From NCBI GenBank assembly GCA_013396995.1, contig VWZP01007832.1, positions 2,432,313 through 2,496,312 on the forward strand: a stretch of 64,000 nucleotides of DNA. Reading direction: 5' to 3'. Below, piece after piece: positions 14,201 through 24,400 of the stretch. The notes below the pieces were generated by a model, which was not told where the DNA came from, did no database searches, and saw only the letters and a program-made list of their open reading frames with translations. How positions within the stretch are numbered: the stretch's first letter is position 1; each line of letters opens with the position of its first letter. The position numbers and the translations under genes were made by a program. The DNA is from Dicaeum eximium (Eukaryota > Chordata > Aves > Passeriformes > Dicaeidae).

Positions 14201-17200
14201 ACAATGACTTTTCTCAAGACTTTCAGAAACATCACTTCTTGAAAGTTTTCGGCAGACTTATGAAATTTTTGCTCTTTTAATGTGTCTAGAAATATTGCTC
14301 GGTTCTTTGACCCTTTCTTTTACTGTAATTTTAAACTGCAGTTAGTTATTAGCATTGCCCCTCTGTACTTCCTTACTTTGCATAGCAAAAATATAGCGGT
14401 AGAAACCTGCACTCTCTGTTTTCTTTTATTGTATTCGCTACACAAAATACCTGACCACAAATTCATGAAAATGTTCATTTAAAAGTATTACCAGAAAGTT
14501 TTCTACCCTAACCTCCTGCTCTCCCAGCAGTGCCTAGCAATTAGCAGTGGGATTGCTGCTGGCACTGGGTCATGGGCTAATTGTGGCTTTATCCAGCCAA
14601 ATCTTGGAAACCTTCAAAGGCAGGGGTGCTATGAGCTCTCTGGACAGTCTGCTTGAATTTTATATTGCTTTCCTAGTAAAAAGGCTTTCTCCCTAATGTC
14701 TAGTCTGACAGTCTACAGCCAAAATTGACAGTTGTCCCTCTTGTCATTTGATTAGGCATTACCAAGAGGAGTTTGGCTCTTATCTTCATAACTACTAATG
14801 AAATAATTTTAGGTAAGATGTCACCACCAGCTTCCTTTTCACAACACTGAACAGGCCCAGCTCTATCTCCAGGTATTCACAAAAGTGTTCTGTCACCGAA
14901 CTGATGTCTAATGGCATTACCTTCCTTCTTCCAAAGCTTTTTAGTTTTGCTTTTTAGCTTTCTGTACAAGTCAGCTTTGGTTGGTGTAGCTCTTCCATTT
15001 CCCTTTTATGTTCCCCACTCTCTTTTTTTCCCACATTGGAAAGGGAAGGAAACTTTCTTGGCAACATCAAAGAGTTCAAGTATTTTTTCTTTTTTAAAAG
15101 TCAGGTTAAAAAAGTGATAGAATTGTGTAAACAAGCTGTTCTGACTTTGGAGGACTTACAACTTGACTGTTCAGGACTTGAGATCTGACCTCTTATATCT
15201 AAATAATATTCAAGAACCCAATTTTGAGTGTGAGACAATTTTAATAAGCATCAGAGCTATAAGCAGTAGCAAATATTTTAAGTGAGCAAGACACATTGTA
15301 CTGACATAAGCTACTTTTAAGGCATGTTTTGAAACTATAGTTCAGGCTAAGCTTCCCTGAATAAGCAGAGTTATTTGCCCAGGTAGTGTGGGTTATTTCT
15401 GTCTGACTGTAAAATGCTGAAAGGCTTTAAGGAGTGAATTTTTAATTTTTTAAAAATCTGTTATGCCTGTTTTAGATATAATTAATGAATCTCTGAATTA
15501 CTTGTGGGAAAGGAAGAAGGGGAGAAGACTAAATAGATTCAGTAGGTCTCTTGAGATCTATTAAAATAAGGTCCAATTAATACAAAGATGGTAAATCTAA
15601 CATATCTGAAATTAAGTACCTGTCTTTTTGTTTTCTGGAGTGTATCTGGGAGAAGAAAAATGTTGGAGTGTAATCCCATGTTTCTATGTGCCTTGGAGTC
15701 TGTGGATCAATCCAGTAGTGCTACCATATGCTTGCTTTTTCAAGTGTCCTCATGCACAGTTGTTTGCCCCTTCATGCTATCCAGTGTTGTAACTGGGTAA
15801 TGCAGTTCACTTTTGAAGTCTGTTTTGAGCAAAGAGAACAGATCATATCTATTGTGCCTTTCTTGGTGGGGATGTTGCAAATATAATTTGGTAGTGAATA
15901 AGAGGCTTAAAAATTTAACTTTTTAAAACATCAAACTAGAGACCACCTTAGAAATGTAATCTGAAAAACAGATGCAGTTCACGTTCTGGAGCTGAAATGA
16001 GGTACCTATGCTGCTGTGGTAGCAGAATGAGTAGTTTTCTTATCCAAGCATTTGTAGCTTTTGGTGACTTCAAAGGCAATGGTAGCTACTTTCACTTCTC
16101 AAGTTTAGGTCTCTATGTTTTTCCTGCCCATTTGAAAGTGGACTAATGTAGTATATTACTGAAAGTCCTATTTATAGACAGAAGGGCGCAGTTTTAATGT
16201 TCTCAGGTGAAAGAATGAGCAGACATACCAATGATCCCTGTTTGTGGTGGTAAGATATCTGTTGAAATGTGCACAGCTATGGCATGGATACACACTCAGT
16301 GAGAACTCAACAGGTTCCCTGCTGTGCTTCTGAGAGCAGCAGCAGATGTTTGAGTTCAGGAATGTGTGGCTGTTCTTTAAGAGACTAACATGGGGAAGCA
16401 GGTTTACAAACTGTAATTTGCCCCAAGAGACTGTTTTTTGAGATGGTATTCTCATTTGTAGATGAGTTAGTGTAGCAGAAGTGGACACACACTTCGCAGG
16501 GACTTGCTGTAAAGGTATGGCAGTGGGAGCACTCACTAGATGGGCACTAGTGGGTGGATGTATTGAGTCACTGCTAGAGCCACTGACAGTGTCTTAGGAG
16601 GTCCTTGTCAAAGTGGTGATCAAGTTCCAACCTCTCTAGGTGTGTTGAGATATGGTATGTTTCATATCTGTTTAAGGGCTGTAGACCAGGGCTTTTTTGA
16701 TTACTTTTTTAGAGGCAAAAATTGAGAACAAGTTGAAAGCATTGCCAAAACCATGACCATGAGGAAAGAGCATTGCTTCCTACTGTACAAGTATATGTGC
16801 ATTTCCCTCTCCTTCTCCAGCAGCATGAGATTGGGATAGGTGGAATAAGGTTTTGGATCCTCCAGGTCTATCTTGCCCTACCATGGACATGCCTTTGTGC
16901 TATCAGCATCCCTCCAGCAACATATATCTATGCTCAAGAGGAAGTGTTTCCTCTTGTTTCTCCACTACAGACAGTTCTGAGGCCCAGCATCACTTTTCTG
17001 TTTTGCTTCCAAACATGGCTATAAAAGCTCATGAGCTGTGCTTTGTTTCTTGATCCTTCCTTCTGTCCTTCCACTCTGGCACTGATAATCTCCTCCATCC
17101 TCTGAGCCCTGCTGTAGAGTTACAAACTCTGTGTTTCGAGTCTCTGGACATTCTTTTCTCTTTCCTTCTCCTGCCTTCGTACAGGTGCCAAATTGAGGAG

Positions 17201-18037
17201 CTTTTACTATGAAATTCCTGTTTTGGGTTCTGCACCTCCTTCCCAAGCAAATGCTGGGGGAGTTACTACAGAGAAGCAACAGTACAGCATCTCCTGTTAA
17301 ACAACTGGCATGAAGTTCTGTACTTACAAGGCAAATTGTAAGAATGGCTTTTCAACCTTACACTTGCAGGAGTGTTTTTTCTAGGGCTCCAACTGGTGAT
17401 GTTGACTATCAGGAGACAACTCAACTATGTCCAAATATGACCCATGGGTTATCTGATTAAAAAGTTTTTTGTCTTATATTGGGATCCCATTGTGATCTTA
17501 GAACTGAAAATAAAGCTGGCTTAAGCTAGGATTCTGTGTACAGATGATCTGATTTCCAGTTACTTTAGATCCTTGATGGATCTGTAAATTAATCTTGAAA
17601 GCATTCCCTACTTAACATGAGTTTTCCTGTATGCAGAGTGTTCTACCATATTATGTGGCAACAAATATGTCCAAAATCCGCAAGCCAACCCTCGACAAGC
17701 CCAGTCCTAAAACATATGTCAGAGCTGCCTTGGGCACGGTGGGCCTGCAGTCCCGCACCAATGGATACCTACCTCATGCACTCATGGTAAGTCACCTTGG
17801 AAAACGTAAGGATCTGAAATGTCCTTTGTGTTTATTATGGAAAAAAGAGTAATTGCTACAGATTATAAAATGCTGAGACCTTACTGCCTCCTTTTATTTT
17901 AATTGGGTTTGGTTTTTTTTTTGTTTTTTTAGGGATGGGTCATGTCTCTTCTACCTACATCTACTGCCATTAACTTAAGCATGAAAATAAACAAACAAAT
18001 ACGGGCTCGTTATTTTAAAAAAATGAAGCAGAAGTAA
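2178..18037 (+). CDS. HSD17B12: HSD17B12 (3' part, last five coding exons): very-long-chain 3-oxoacyl-CoA reductase
   Basis: The product is an ER-membrane short-chain dehydrogenase/reductase. From family knowledge, it uses NADPH to reduce the 3-ketoacyl-CoA made by ELOVL enzymes, the second step of very-long-chain fatty-acid elongation. Exons 2178-2212, 7638-7719, 11033-11098, 17637-17786 and 17933-18037 have AG/GT boundaries and compatible phases and join into 146 codons. With human numbering (recalled) the segment begins near residue 168 of 312, which puts catalytic Ser189 (in NIASASG), Tyr202 and Lys206 (YSSTK) at the expected places. The nucleotide-binding TGxxxGIG part and N-terminal membrane segment are encoded upstream of the window. 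The C-terminus KKMKQK fits a KxKxx dilysine ER-retrieval signal. The length of each exon segment equals the human one as I recall it, apart from the residue completed across the first junction. No frame break is seen. Confidence 0.96.
2213..7637 (+). other. HSD17B12: HSD17B12 intron (5.4 kb)
   Basis: The intron is AT-rich with no recognisable gene. It contains a short GGTGGT triplet run near 5853-5867, a short (TG)n near 7371-7386 and T-rich stretches such as 4920-4970. I recognised no transposon. Confidence 0.75.
7638..7719 (+). CDS. HSD17B12: HSD17B12 active-site exon (Ser189, Tyr202, Lys206)
   Basis: The first base completes Arg179, and 27 codons follow from SKGIILNIASASG to LYSSTK. The exon holds the catalytic triad residues of the SDR family: a serine equivalent to human Ser189 and the YxxxK pair equivalent to Tyr202/Lys206. 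The human SSGSGM segment reads ASASGM here, a conservative change beside the catalytic serine. The acceptor is ctttcag, the donor is gtaagt, and the exon ends in phase 0. Confidence 0.96.
7720..11032 (+). other. HSD17B12: HSD17B12 intron (3.3 kb)
   Basis: AT-rich intron with a ttctctctccag acceptor at the 3' end. I see no gene, RNA gene or recognisable transposon in it. Confidence 0.75.
11033..11098 (+). CDS. HSD17B12: HSD17B12 exon (AFVDYFSRGLHAEY...)
   Basis: This 66-nt exon, phase 0 at both ends, encodes 22 residues from AFVDYFSRGLHAEY to KGIIVQ. It is clearly homologous to the human segment beginning TFVDFFSQ. The helix follows the active-site YxxxK and packs at the SDR dimer interface in related enzymes. 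Donor gtgagt. Confidence 0.96.
11099..17636 (+). other. HSD17B12: HSD17B12 intron (6.5 kb) with an old CR1 copy
   Basis: Long AT-rich intron. Around 14,580-14,890 is a decayed CR1 in antisense orientation, described separately. The rest shows no recognisable gene; open frames such as 16,168-16,536 on the minus strand have no family resemblance. Confidence 0.7.
14580..14890 (-). mobile_element. Old CR1 LINE 3' fragment (antisense)
   Basis: The + strand reads like the reverse complement of the avian CR1 3' untranslated region. It shows a diverged 'ttggaaaccttcaaaggcag' block, then 'tttctccctaatgtctagtc', then 'gttgtccctcttgtcat', and finally the 'ccttttcacaacactgaaca' block that normally reads as the CR1 'tctccaggctgaacaa' region. 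Divergence is high, so the copy is ancient. Ends are approximate. Confidence 0.7.
17637..17786 (+). CDS. HSD17B12: HSD17B12 exon (SVLPYYVATNM...GYLPHALM)
   Basis: A 150-nt exon, phase 0 at both ends, encodes 50 residues running from SVLPYYVATN through KIRKPTLDKPSP to VGLQSRTNGYLPHALM. It is the most conserved part of the gene in this window and matches the human exon over its full length. PYYVAT corresponds to the segment after the active site that lines the cofactor/substrate pocket in SDR enzymes. Acceptor tatgcag, donor gtaagt. Confidence 0.98.
17933..18037 (+). CDS. HSD17B12: HSD17B12 terminal coding exon with ER-retrieval C-terminus
   Basis: The terminal exon encodes 34 residues (GWVMSLLP to KKMKQK) followed by TAA at 18,035-18,037. 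A hydrophobic start, then a basic tail, matches the human C-terminus in length. Human ends KKTKKN (recalled). The last five residues KMKQK fit the KxKxx rule for COPI-mediated ER retrieval, consistent with elongase-complex localisation. The acceptor follows a long T tract. Confidence 0.95.
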   Translation, partial: GWVMSLLPTSTAINLSMKINKQIRARYFKKMKQK

Positions 18038-19640
18038 GTGGGAAGCAACTTGATCTTGGGAACCTGGGACTCCTGCAGGTTCCATACCATGCTGCAATAT
18101 CAAGTAGACCTAATGTTGTAAACATCTCCAATTGTAGGTGTTCTTTCTAACAAGAGAACAGCCTTGTTTTGAGGATGCAGATGAAACAAGACTGTTGATT
18201 TCTAATACTGATTGAAAAATAGGCTTTATTTGCTATAGATATTATGAGGGGGGAAGTGCTTTGAACTAAAATTGCATTGTGCTTTACAAAATACTTTCAT
18301 GGACTTGATCAGACATCACACTGTTGAGGAACATCTTGGTTATATAGTGTCCATCATATCTATTATTGTGCTTATGGGTGAAGGGCAGAAACAAAGCAGT
18401 TCTCATACATTCCCGGACAGGTGGGCTGGAGAGGAAAGGGAGCACAATTATTTAAAAAGGTAAACTAGTACTACTTCCAGAGTATTGACCTCTTGAAGCT
18501 CAGGTTTTGGATACTTGCAAGGGTTCTGAACTATCAGTCAGCTCATGAGTGCTCCCCTGCTCACATGGTCCAGTGTGATTTTTTTATTTATAAACTTGAG
18601 GGAAATGGGCCAAAAACCAAAATAAGTGTAATAGCTCATCTATAAATATATACATAAAGCAACATTGCAGAAAGCATTTAAAATCTTGGGTCTTGAGTAT
18701 GGATTCTAACTTTTCAGTAATATGTAATCTTCATGATTTGTAATAACATTTTTAAAAGTTCAGTGCCTGCTCTTTGTAATAGGTGGTGATAACACAATGT
18801 AGATAAATGTCACAAGTTACATGTTACATGCTGGTTGCTATGTAAAAGATTATGGGTACTTTAAATGCAGAGCTTGAAATGAGTTACTCTCTTTGTTAGC
18901 AACGGTGATTAAATTCTTTTTGAAGTTACGTATCAGTCTGTCTTTCTGGTGAGGTCCTTTGAAATGAGACTCCTGAATATTTAGACAGGTTTAAAAAAAG
19001 AGAACCAGGAAATGTCTTAAAGAGTAGAACAGTTTTAATTTAGTTGCATTAAAGTTAACTGATTTGTTTCATGGTTCTGTTCCAAAGTGGAATGCTCCTA
19101 CAAGGCTCAAGTAGGAGCCTTGGATCCCCTGGGCACAGGGATCAGAGTACATGAGAAGTCTGCACTGCTGTTGTCTGTATTTACCTACTCTTTATTCAAG
19201 ATTTTGGTCTCTAACATTCCTTTTTATAAACATAAAATGTATAAAACTTGCAAGGCAAATTAAATTGCAAGCAGCTAACACTGTTTTCTGTAATGACTTC
19301 CTATGGTTGAAGAGGGGAGGTTTTTTTCTGTCCTTCAAAGAATAATTTCAAGCTCTGATTTTGAAGTAAGATATGTTGCACTGAGACATGATTTGGGGCT
19401 AACATTTCTGTACATTGAAAAAACCTGAATACCGATGCAATGGTGCTGATCAAATCTGAGATGCAGATCCTATCCCATAGTTTTCTTAATTTTTTGGAAC
19501 AGGGATGGTGAAGTTGGTGGTATTAGTTCTTTAAGAGCACATGATTTGGTTTGCTCTGGATCTGATATGAAAGCATTGGACTAAAAAATCTGTATGTTTT
19601 TGACTTTGTAAAACAAATAAAATGGAAATTACTCAAGTCC
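18038..19640 (+). other. HSD17B12: HSD17B12 3' UTR (inferred) with poly(A) signal at 19616
   Basis: This AT-rich sequence follows the stop codon. The first canonical AATAAA is at 19,616-19,621. It is followed by a GT/T-rich stretch (gtgttaggtttttcttg) that could be the downstream cleavage element. The UTR end is inferred from this signal alone, with no transcript evidence. Confidence 0.6.
19616..19621 (+). terminator. Poly(A) signal AATAAA, HSD17B12
   Basis: Canonical hexamer about 1.58 kb after the HSD17B12 stop, the first one after the stop, with a G/T-rich stretch about 20-35 bases downstream. Confidence 0.6.
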
Positions 19641-19829
19641 TTAATGTGTTAGGTTTTTCTTGTAAAAATGTTTGCAGGCACATTCAAGTGTGTGATTGTC
19701 CTTTATTTTGAGTAATAACAGTGAAAATTTCTGTACTTTTACATGACAAAACCAATGCTTATATTAATCTCTTTTCCTGGCTGTCACCTACCCACTGTGT
19801 GGATGCTTTAGGCACAGCATCTCTGGCCA

Positions 19830-20398
19830 CTTGAGGTAGGTGACTCTCTGGCTCTGCTCCTCACTGGTGTGGCCTCACCTTGAATATTTTGTGTGCAGTT
19901 TTGAGTGCCACAGTATAAGAAAGATACAAAGCTATTGAAGAGTGTCCAGAGGATGACTATGAAGATGGTGAAGGGCCTGGAGGGAGAAGCCTTATGAAGA
20001 GCAGTTGAGGTGACTTGGTTTGTTCAGCCTGGAGGAGACTGACAGGAGACTTCATCGTGGTCTTCCTCACAAGGAGAAGTGGAGTGGCAGACACTCTCTG
20101 GTCACTCTCTGTGGTGACCAGTGACCAGAACCAAGGGAACAGCATGAACCTGAGTCAGGGGAGGTTTGGGTTGGGTATCTGGAAAAAGTTCTTCACCCTG
20201 AGGATGTTTGGGCACTGGAACAAGCTCCCCAGGGAAGTAATCATGGCACCGAGCCTGACAGAGTTCAGGAAGTGTTTGGCCAACACTCTCAAAAAAAGCA
20301 CATGGTGTGATTTTTGGGACTATCCTGTGCAAGGCCAGGAGTTGAACTTAAGATGATCTTTGTGGATCCCTTCCTAACTCAGGACATTCTATGATTTT
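19830..20398 (+). mobile_element. CR1 LINE 3' end, truncated (sense)
   Basis: The segment carries the hallmarks of the CR1 3' region in order. These are a 'cctggagggagaagcctta' style block, 'ttgttcagcctggaggagac', 'gaaaaagttcttcaccctga', 'tttgggcactggaacaagct', and the typical ending 'cattctatgattttac'. It is 5'-truncated, as nearly all CR1 copies are, and carries no complete reverse transcriptase. The 113-residue open frame at 20,015-20,356 is derived from this element and is not a host gene. It lies between HSD17B12 and the ALKBH3 promoter. Confidence 0.9.
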
Positions 20399-20900
20399 AC
20401 AGTGCTGATACTTTAAATCAGCAGAATACAAGTTTTATTAGAATTGTTAAGCTATTAATAAATATTTCCAAATAACAATTTTCTAACTGTTGAAGGTGTT
20501 CAGAAAGGTATGGCAGAAGGAATAGTATGCACATCCAGCTAGCACAGGAGGAGGAGTGCCCAGGTAAGGAGGTTCTCAGAGGCCCTGGTCCCCCTTCATG
20601 TGGTGGCAGGCTGCAGGCTGGGTTCCCACTCTCATGCCTGAGGTCTTCTCTTTTCCAAGCTGCAGCACGGAATCACTAAACTAATTTTTACCTTTACCTC
20701 GACTTCGATTTTGAGTGTTCACCTCAGTGATGGAGGTAATGTCTCTAATAGCTGTCCATGTCCTCGGAACTACCCTGGGCACGTGTCAGAAAACAGGAGC
20801 AAGTTTCTGGTGGCATCAGTCCCGTCCCTTGCTGGTTCCAAGAATGTTTTTCTTACCATGCAAGAGCTGGAGCGCACTTTCACTCCTTTGTTAGCATGGG
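20399..20900. other. Intergenic spacer between the CR1 copy and the ALKBH3 CpG island
   Basis: AT-rich at first, then gradually GC-richer toward the promoter. I see no gene or recognised repeat. Confidence 0.6.
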
Positions 20901-20914
20901 ACAAGCAGGCTGGG

Positions 20915-21440
20915 AGGCGACTCGGGCCCCGCCGGCTGCCCAGGGCCGGGCACCTTTAATGGAAGCTCTGCCCATGCGTGCGCGTCGGGCGGGCGGAGCT
21001 GCGGCCTCACGGCCGGGCCCAGGCGCGGGCGGGGCTCGGGGCCCTGGGCAGGGCCGGGCATGGCGGACAGGCGGCAGCGGGCCCGGGTGCAGGGCGGCTG
21101 GGCCGGCGGCCCGGCGGGGCGGCCCGCAGGTAAGGAGCGCCCACAGCCGCCCTTCCCTTCCTTCCCGGCGGCCGGGGCTTCTCCGCTGCCGTCCTGGGGA
21201 GCGCCAGGCAGCGGCGCCGGCCTCCGGCCGCACTTTCCGACCGCCCTGCGCGGCCCCGAGGGCTGGCCCCGTTTTCCCCGTTCCCGTCGGTAGCTGAGCT
21301 GCAGGTGTTCGAACGCAGGTTTTAAGTAAAACTTTCCGGGTGTGCCGGAGGTGCGGCGGTGTTGGGTGCAGAACGCGCGGTGCGGTGTGTTGCTAAGGCC
21401 GCGCTCGCATCGTGGGCAGCTCGAATGGCACGAGCAGCGT
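20915..21440 (+). promoter_or_regulatory. ALKBH3: CpG island / TATA-less promoter of ALKBH3
   Basis: A sharp rise in G+C and CpG spans the first coding exon. A GC box (gggcggggc) lies at about 21,028-21,036, close to the ATG at 21,060, and a ccatgcgtgcgcgtc block near 20,973 resembles an NRF1-type site. No TATA box is evident. This is typical of a housekeeping DNA-repair gene promoter. The transcription start was not determined. Overlapping long open frames on both strands here are a by-product of high GC. Confidence 0.8.
21060..21129 (+). CDS. ALKBH3: ALKBH3 coding exon 1 (start)
   Basis: It encodes MADRRQRARVQGGWAGG and ends one base into codon 24, before gtaagg. The basic RRxRARVQGxW start is shared with human ALKBH3 and fixes the initiation codon. 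The Gly/Ala/Pro-rich remainder reflects the CpG island and probably a disordered tail. Confidence 0.95.
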
Positions 21441-24400
21441 TTGGCGGAGCGCACTTCTCTAACAACAGTCAGCCACTTTATATCCATAAAACGCATTCTG
21501 TGCCTTCGTTTGGCTTATCACGGTGAAAACGTTGTAAAATAAAGAGAAGTAGTGAAAGGGATGGAGTTAACGTCACGGGGTTTTTAGCAAGCGCTGAAAC
21601 CAGAATGCGGAGGCAGAGGAGCACTTTGAAGGCTTCCAGTCTTGGAGGAGGGACTGGTTTGGTTTTGTTAACATGCTCAAAACATGTGCCACTTATCTGA
21701 TTATAGTTTCCATAAAGCTCCCATATCTCTGCAGACTGAGCATCTTAGGAAAGCTGATTTTTTTTTTAATCATGAAAGAATAGCTAGCTGTTTTCACTTG
21801 TGCATGTCGCCTCAAAATTTTCTGTCACAGGTGTATTTCATTGCTGCTATTCCTAAGGGGATTTAAAAAAAAATCCCCATTGTTTGAATAACACAGGGTG
21901 AAGATTTTGTCTGTGTTTCAGGCCTGTTTTAAAACCTGTTTGTGTATGTAAATAAAACACCTGAAGTGGGGTGCCAAAATTGCTCTTCCACTTTTTCCCT
22001 GGTTTAAAAATAAAAGTATTTTTCTCTTTTTTTTTCCCCCAAGAAAAGGAATACAGAGGGAAGCAGCTCAGCAGCATGGAGCAATTTCTGCTGGTGTGTG
22101 ATACGCGTTTGTTGTAGAATTGAAAAGTTATAGATGCCATCCTTTCAGATAAAAGTATGTTTTCTGTTTTGTTTGTCCATGAATAACAAATACATACATA
22201 CATATATACATGTATATATATGTGTGTGTATATATATATATATATTTCAGTTTTTGTGCAGTTTTAACTCTTAGGTTTGTCAATTTGCTGAAGTCTCTGC
22301 CAAGCACAGGAGAACATGCCAAGGAATGATTCCATAAGGTTTTCCTAACTATGTTTTTTAGTATGGTGATATTAAATTCATGTGATCTTTTCTTCCATCT
22401 TTCTTTGTTTTAGCACCTAAGGCACCTGTGGCCAGCAGCCTTGCCCTTGCAGGTGTGAGACCAGCATGGAGACAGAAAGATCAGCCTCACGCTCAAAAGC
22501 AGTTTGTGTTTGAAAAGCCATCAGAGGTAAAAATTACAGGGTATCTAGCAGAATCTCATCTGTTATAAAACTTGGAATAAGAGGTAAAAATTAGTTGAGA
22601 ATATAGTCCCTTGTTTAAAATCTGAGCTGAACTTTGGGCTTTTGCTAAGCGGAGTTGGTAATTGTTTTGTGTACATAGCAAACAGAAAGTTACGGTTCCT
22701 CTGTTTAGCCTGTTCATAACTACTCTTTTTTAGAGAGCCAAAAGAATATGTTCTACTAACTATTCAGTGTGCAGTGTCCTAAGCATGGTGAGCTCTTGTT
22801 GGTTTCCTCAGGTGGGGTATCTGTCTTAACTTGTTATGGGGAAGAGCGTGGTATTTGTTTTATAGACTTTATGTCCTGTGAGCTGATGAAGGATATGCTC
22901 TATGCAGAGTGAGGGCACTTCCTTGCTTGGGGGAAAAAATAATCATGAGCACTTCTTTCTAAGCTAGACTTATTTAAAAGGCTGTCATCTTGGCTTGGAA
23001 GCATTGAAGATGGCCTGGGAAGATTCTCTTTCCCCTGTGGCAGAGACCTGCTATCTATATAGTACTATATTTTGATCCTCTTGTTGGCTCAATGCAGTAA
23101 CTCCTTGCAAATCAGGACTCCACTGAACTCAGAGAAGAGAAGCATAAATCCCTTAGACAACCAGAATGATAGCCAAGGCTGGATTAAATTGCTCTGTCTT
23201 TTAACAAAATGCAGCTATCTCAGCTGTGCTGACAGCTTTACAGTGTAAGCTCCTGCTATGTCTGATCTTTTGTGTTTTGCTCCTTTGACTGAGACCTGCA
23301 GTTTGTTCATGCGTATTAGGGTTGCTCTGAATTTTTTCTTACATAAGGATATTTTTATAAATATAAAAATAACAATTTTCTTGATTGCAGTTGATAAATA
23401 GCAAGTAATGTGATAGTCCAAATAATTTAGAAATCAGTGTCCTTTAGGGGGCAGTTGATGGCTAAAAACCAGCCTGCAATAGTAGCTGCATTTGAGAGTT
23501 TCTGGGATGAGGAAGGAATGGCTGAGCTGTTACTACTTCCCTCTTGCACTGAGATGTTTTTCTCAGTGGCTTATCAGTGTGTGGCTACACAGAGTCAGTA
23601 GAGGTGATGTTTGACTGGAGAGTGCCAGATACTTTAATATTCACTGTGTACTGCCTTGTTCCCTTCCAGGTGGAGCGCAGAGTTCCTGAGGCAGGTGTGA
23701 TAGAGTGAGTACCCTGCTGACTTCTCTGTGCACTTTTTCTGTCATTGTGGTCGGGGAGAGTAGAAATTGTGGACTTTTAACCCTTTTATCATGAGCTGAA
23801 TGTATTATCAGGAGAGCCCAAGCCTGTTAACTGGTTTTCATGCCTTTTGTATAGCTGGGAAGCCAATAATCTGATCAGCTGGACATTCTAATCATGATCA
23901 GTTGGACATTCTGGCTCAGCACAATTGCCAGTGTCTCTCCTTTGGTTAGCAGTGTACATTTTCCTGGCATGGTCCCAGTGTAAACTATGCTAGAAATTAC
24001 TAACTCTGGAATATACCAGAAATATAGGTGGTATAGCAGCTCTTTCAGATCTCAGAGAAGTAGCTGATAGTAAGTTTCATAGTGAAGCTGGGTATTTTTA
24101 TGTCACTTACCCTTTATGTTGAAATGGGGATCTTCCCAGGATAACTTTGGCATGAAGCATGACAGAGTGTGATGGTGTATGTGGAGTTAGCCAAACTGAA
24201 CCAAGCTGGATTTGCAGTATCTCTGTCTTGGTAGAATTTTCTTTCTCAGTGTACCTATAAATGCACACATAGTGATCTGAGTGCAGTCATGTATGGTTGT
24301 CTCCCTTAGGTTCCCTGTGACATCCCTCTTTTATTTTTTTCTAAGAGACCTGAAACTGTACTGAGCCTTTGGTGAAGGGAGGGACAGGAAGTACACAAAC

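Noticed and set aside
20015..20356. 113-codon open frame between HSD17B12 and ALKBH3
   Set aside because: It lies wholly within the CR1 3' end.
20758..21496. Long overlapping open frames (up to 201 codons) on both strands at the ALKBH3 promoter
   Set aside because: They are Arg/Ala/Pro/Gly-rich products of CpG-island composition with few stop codons. Only the short 21,060 frame agrees with the conserved ALKBH3 N-terminus and splices correctly.
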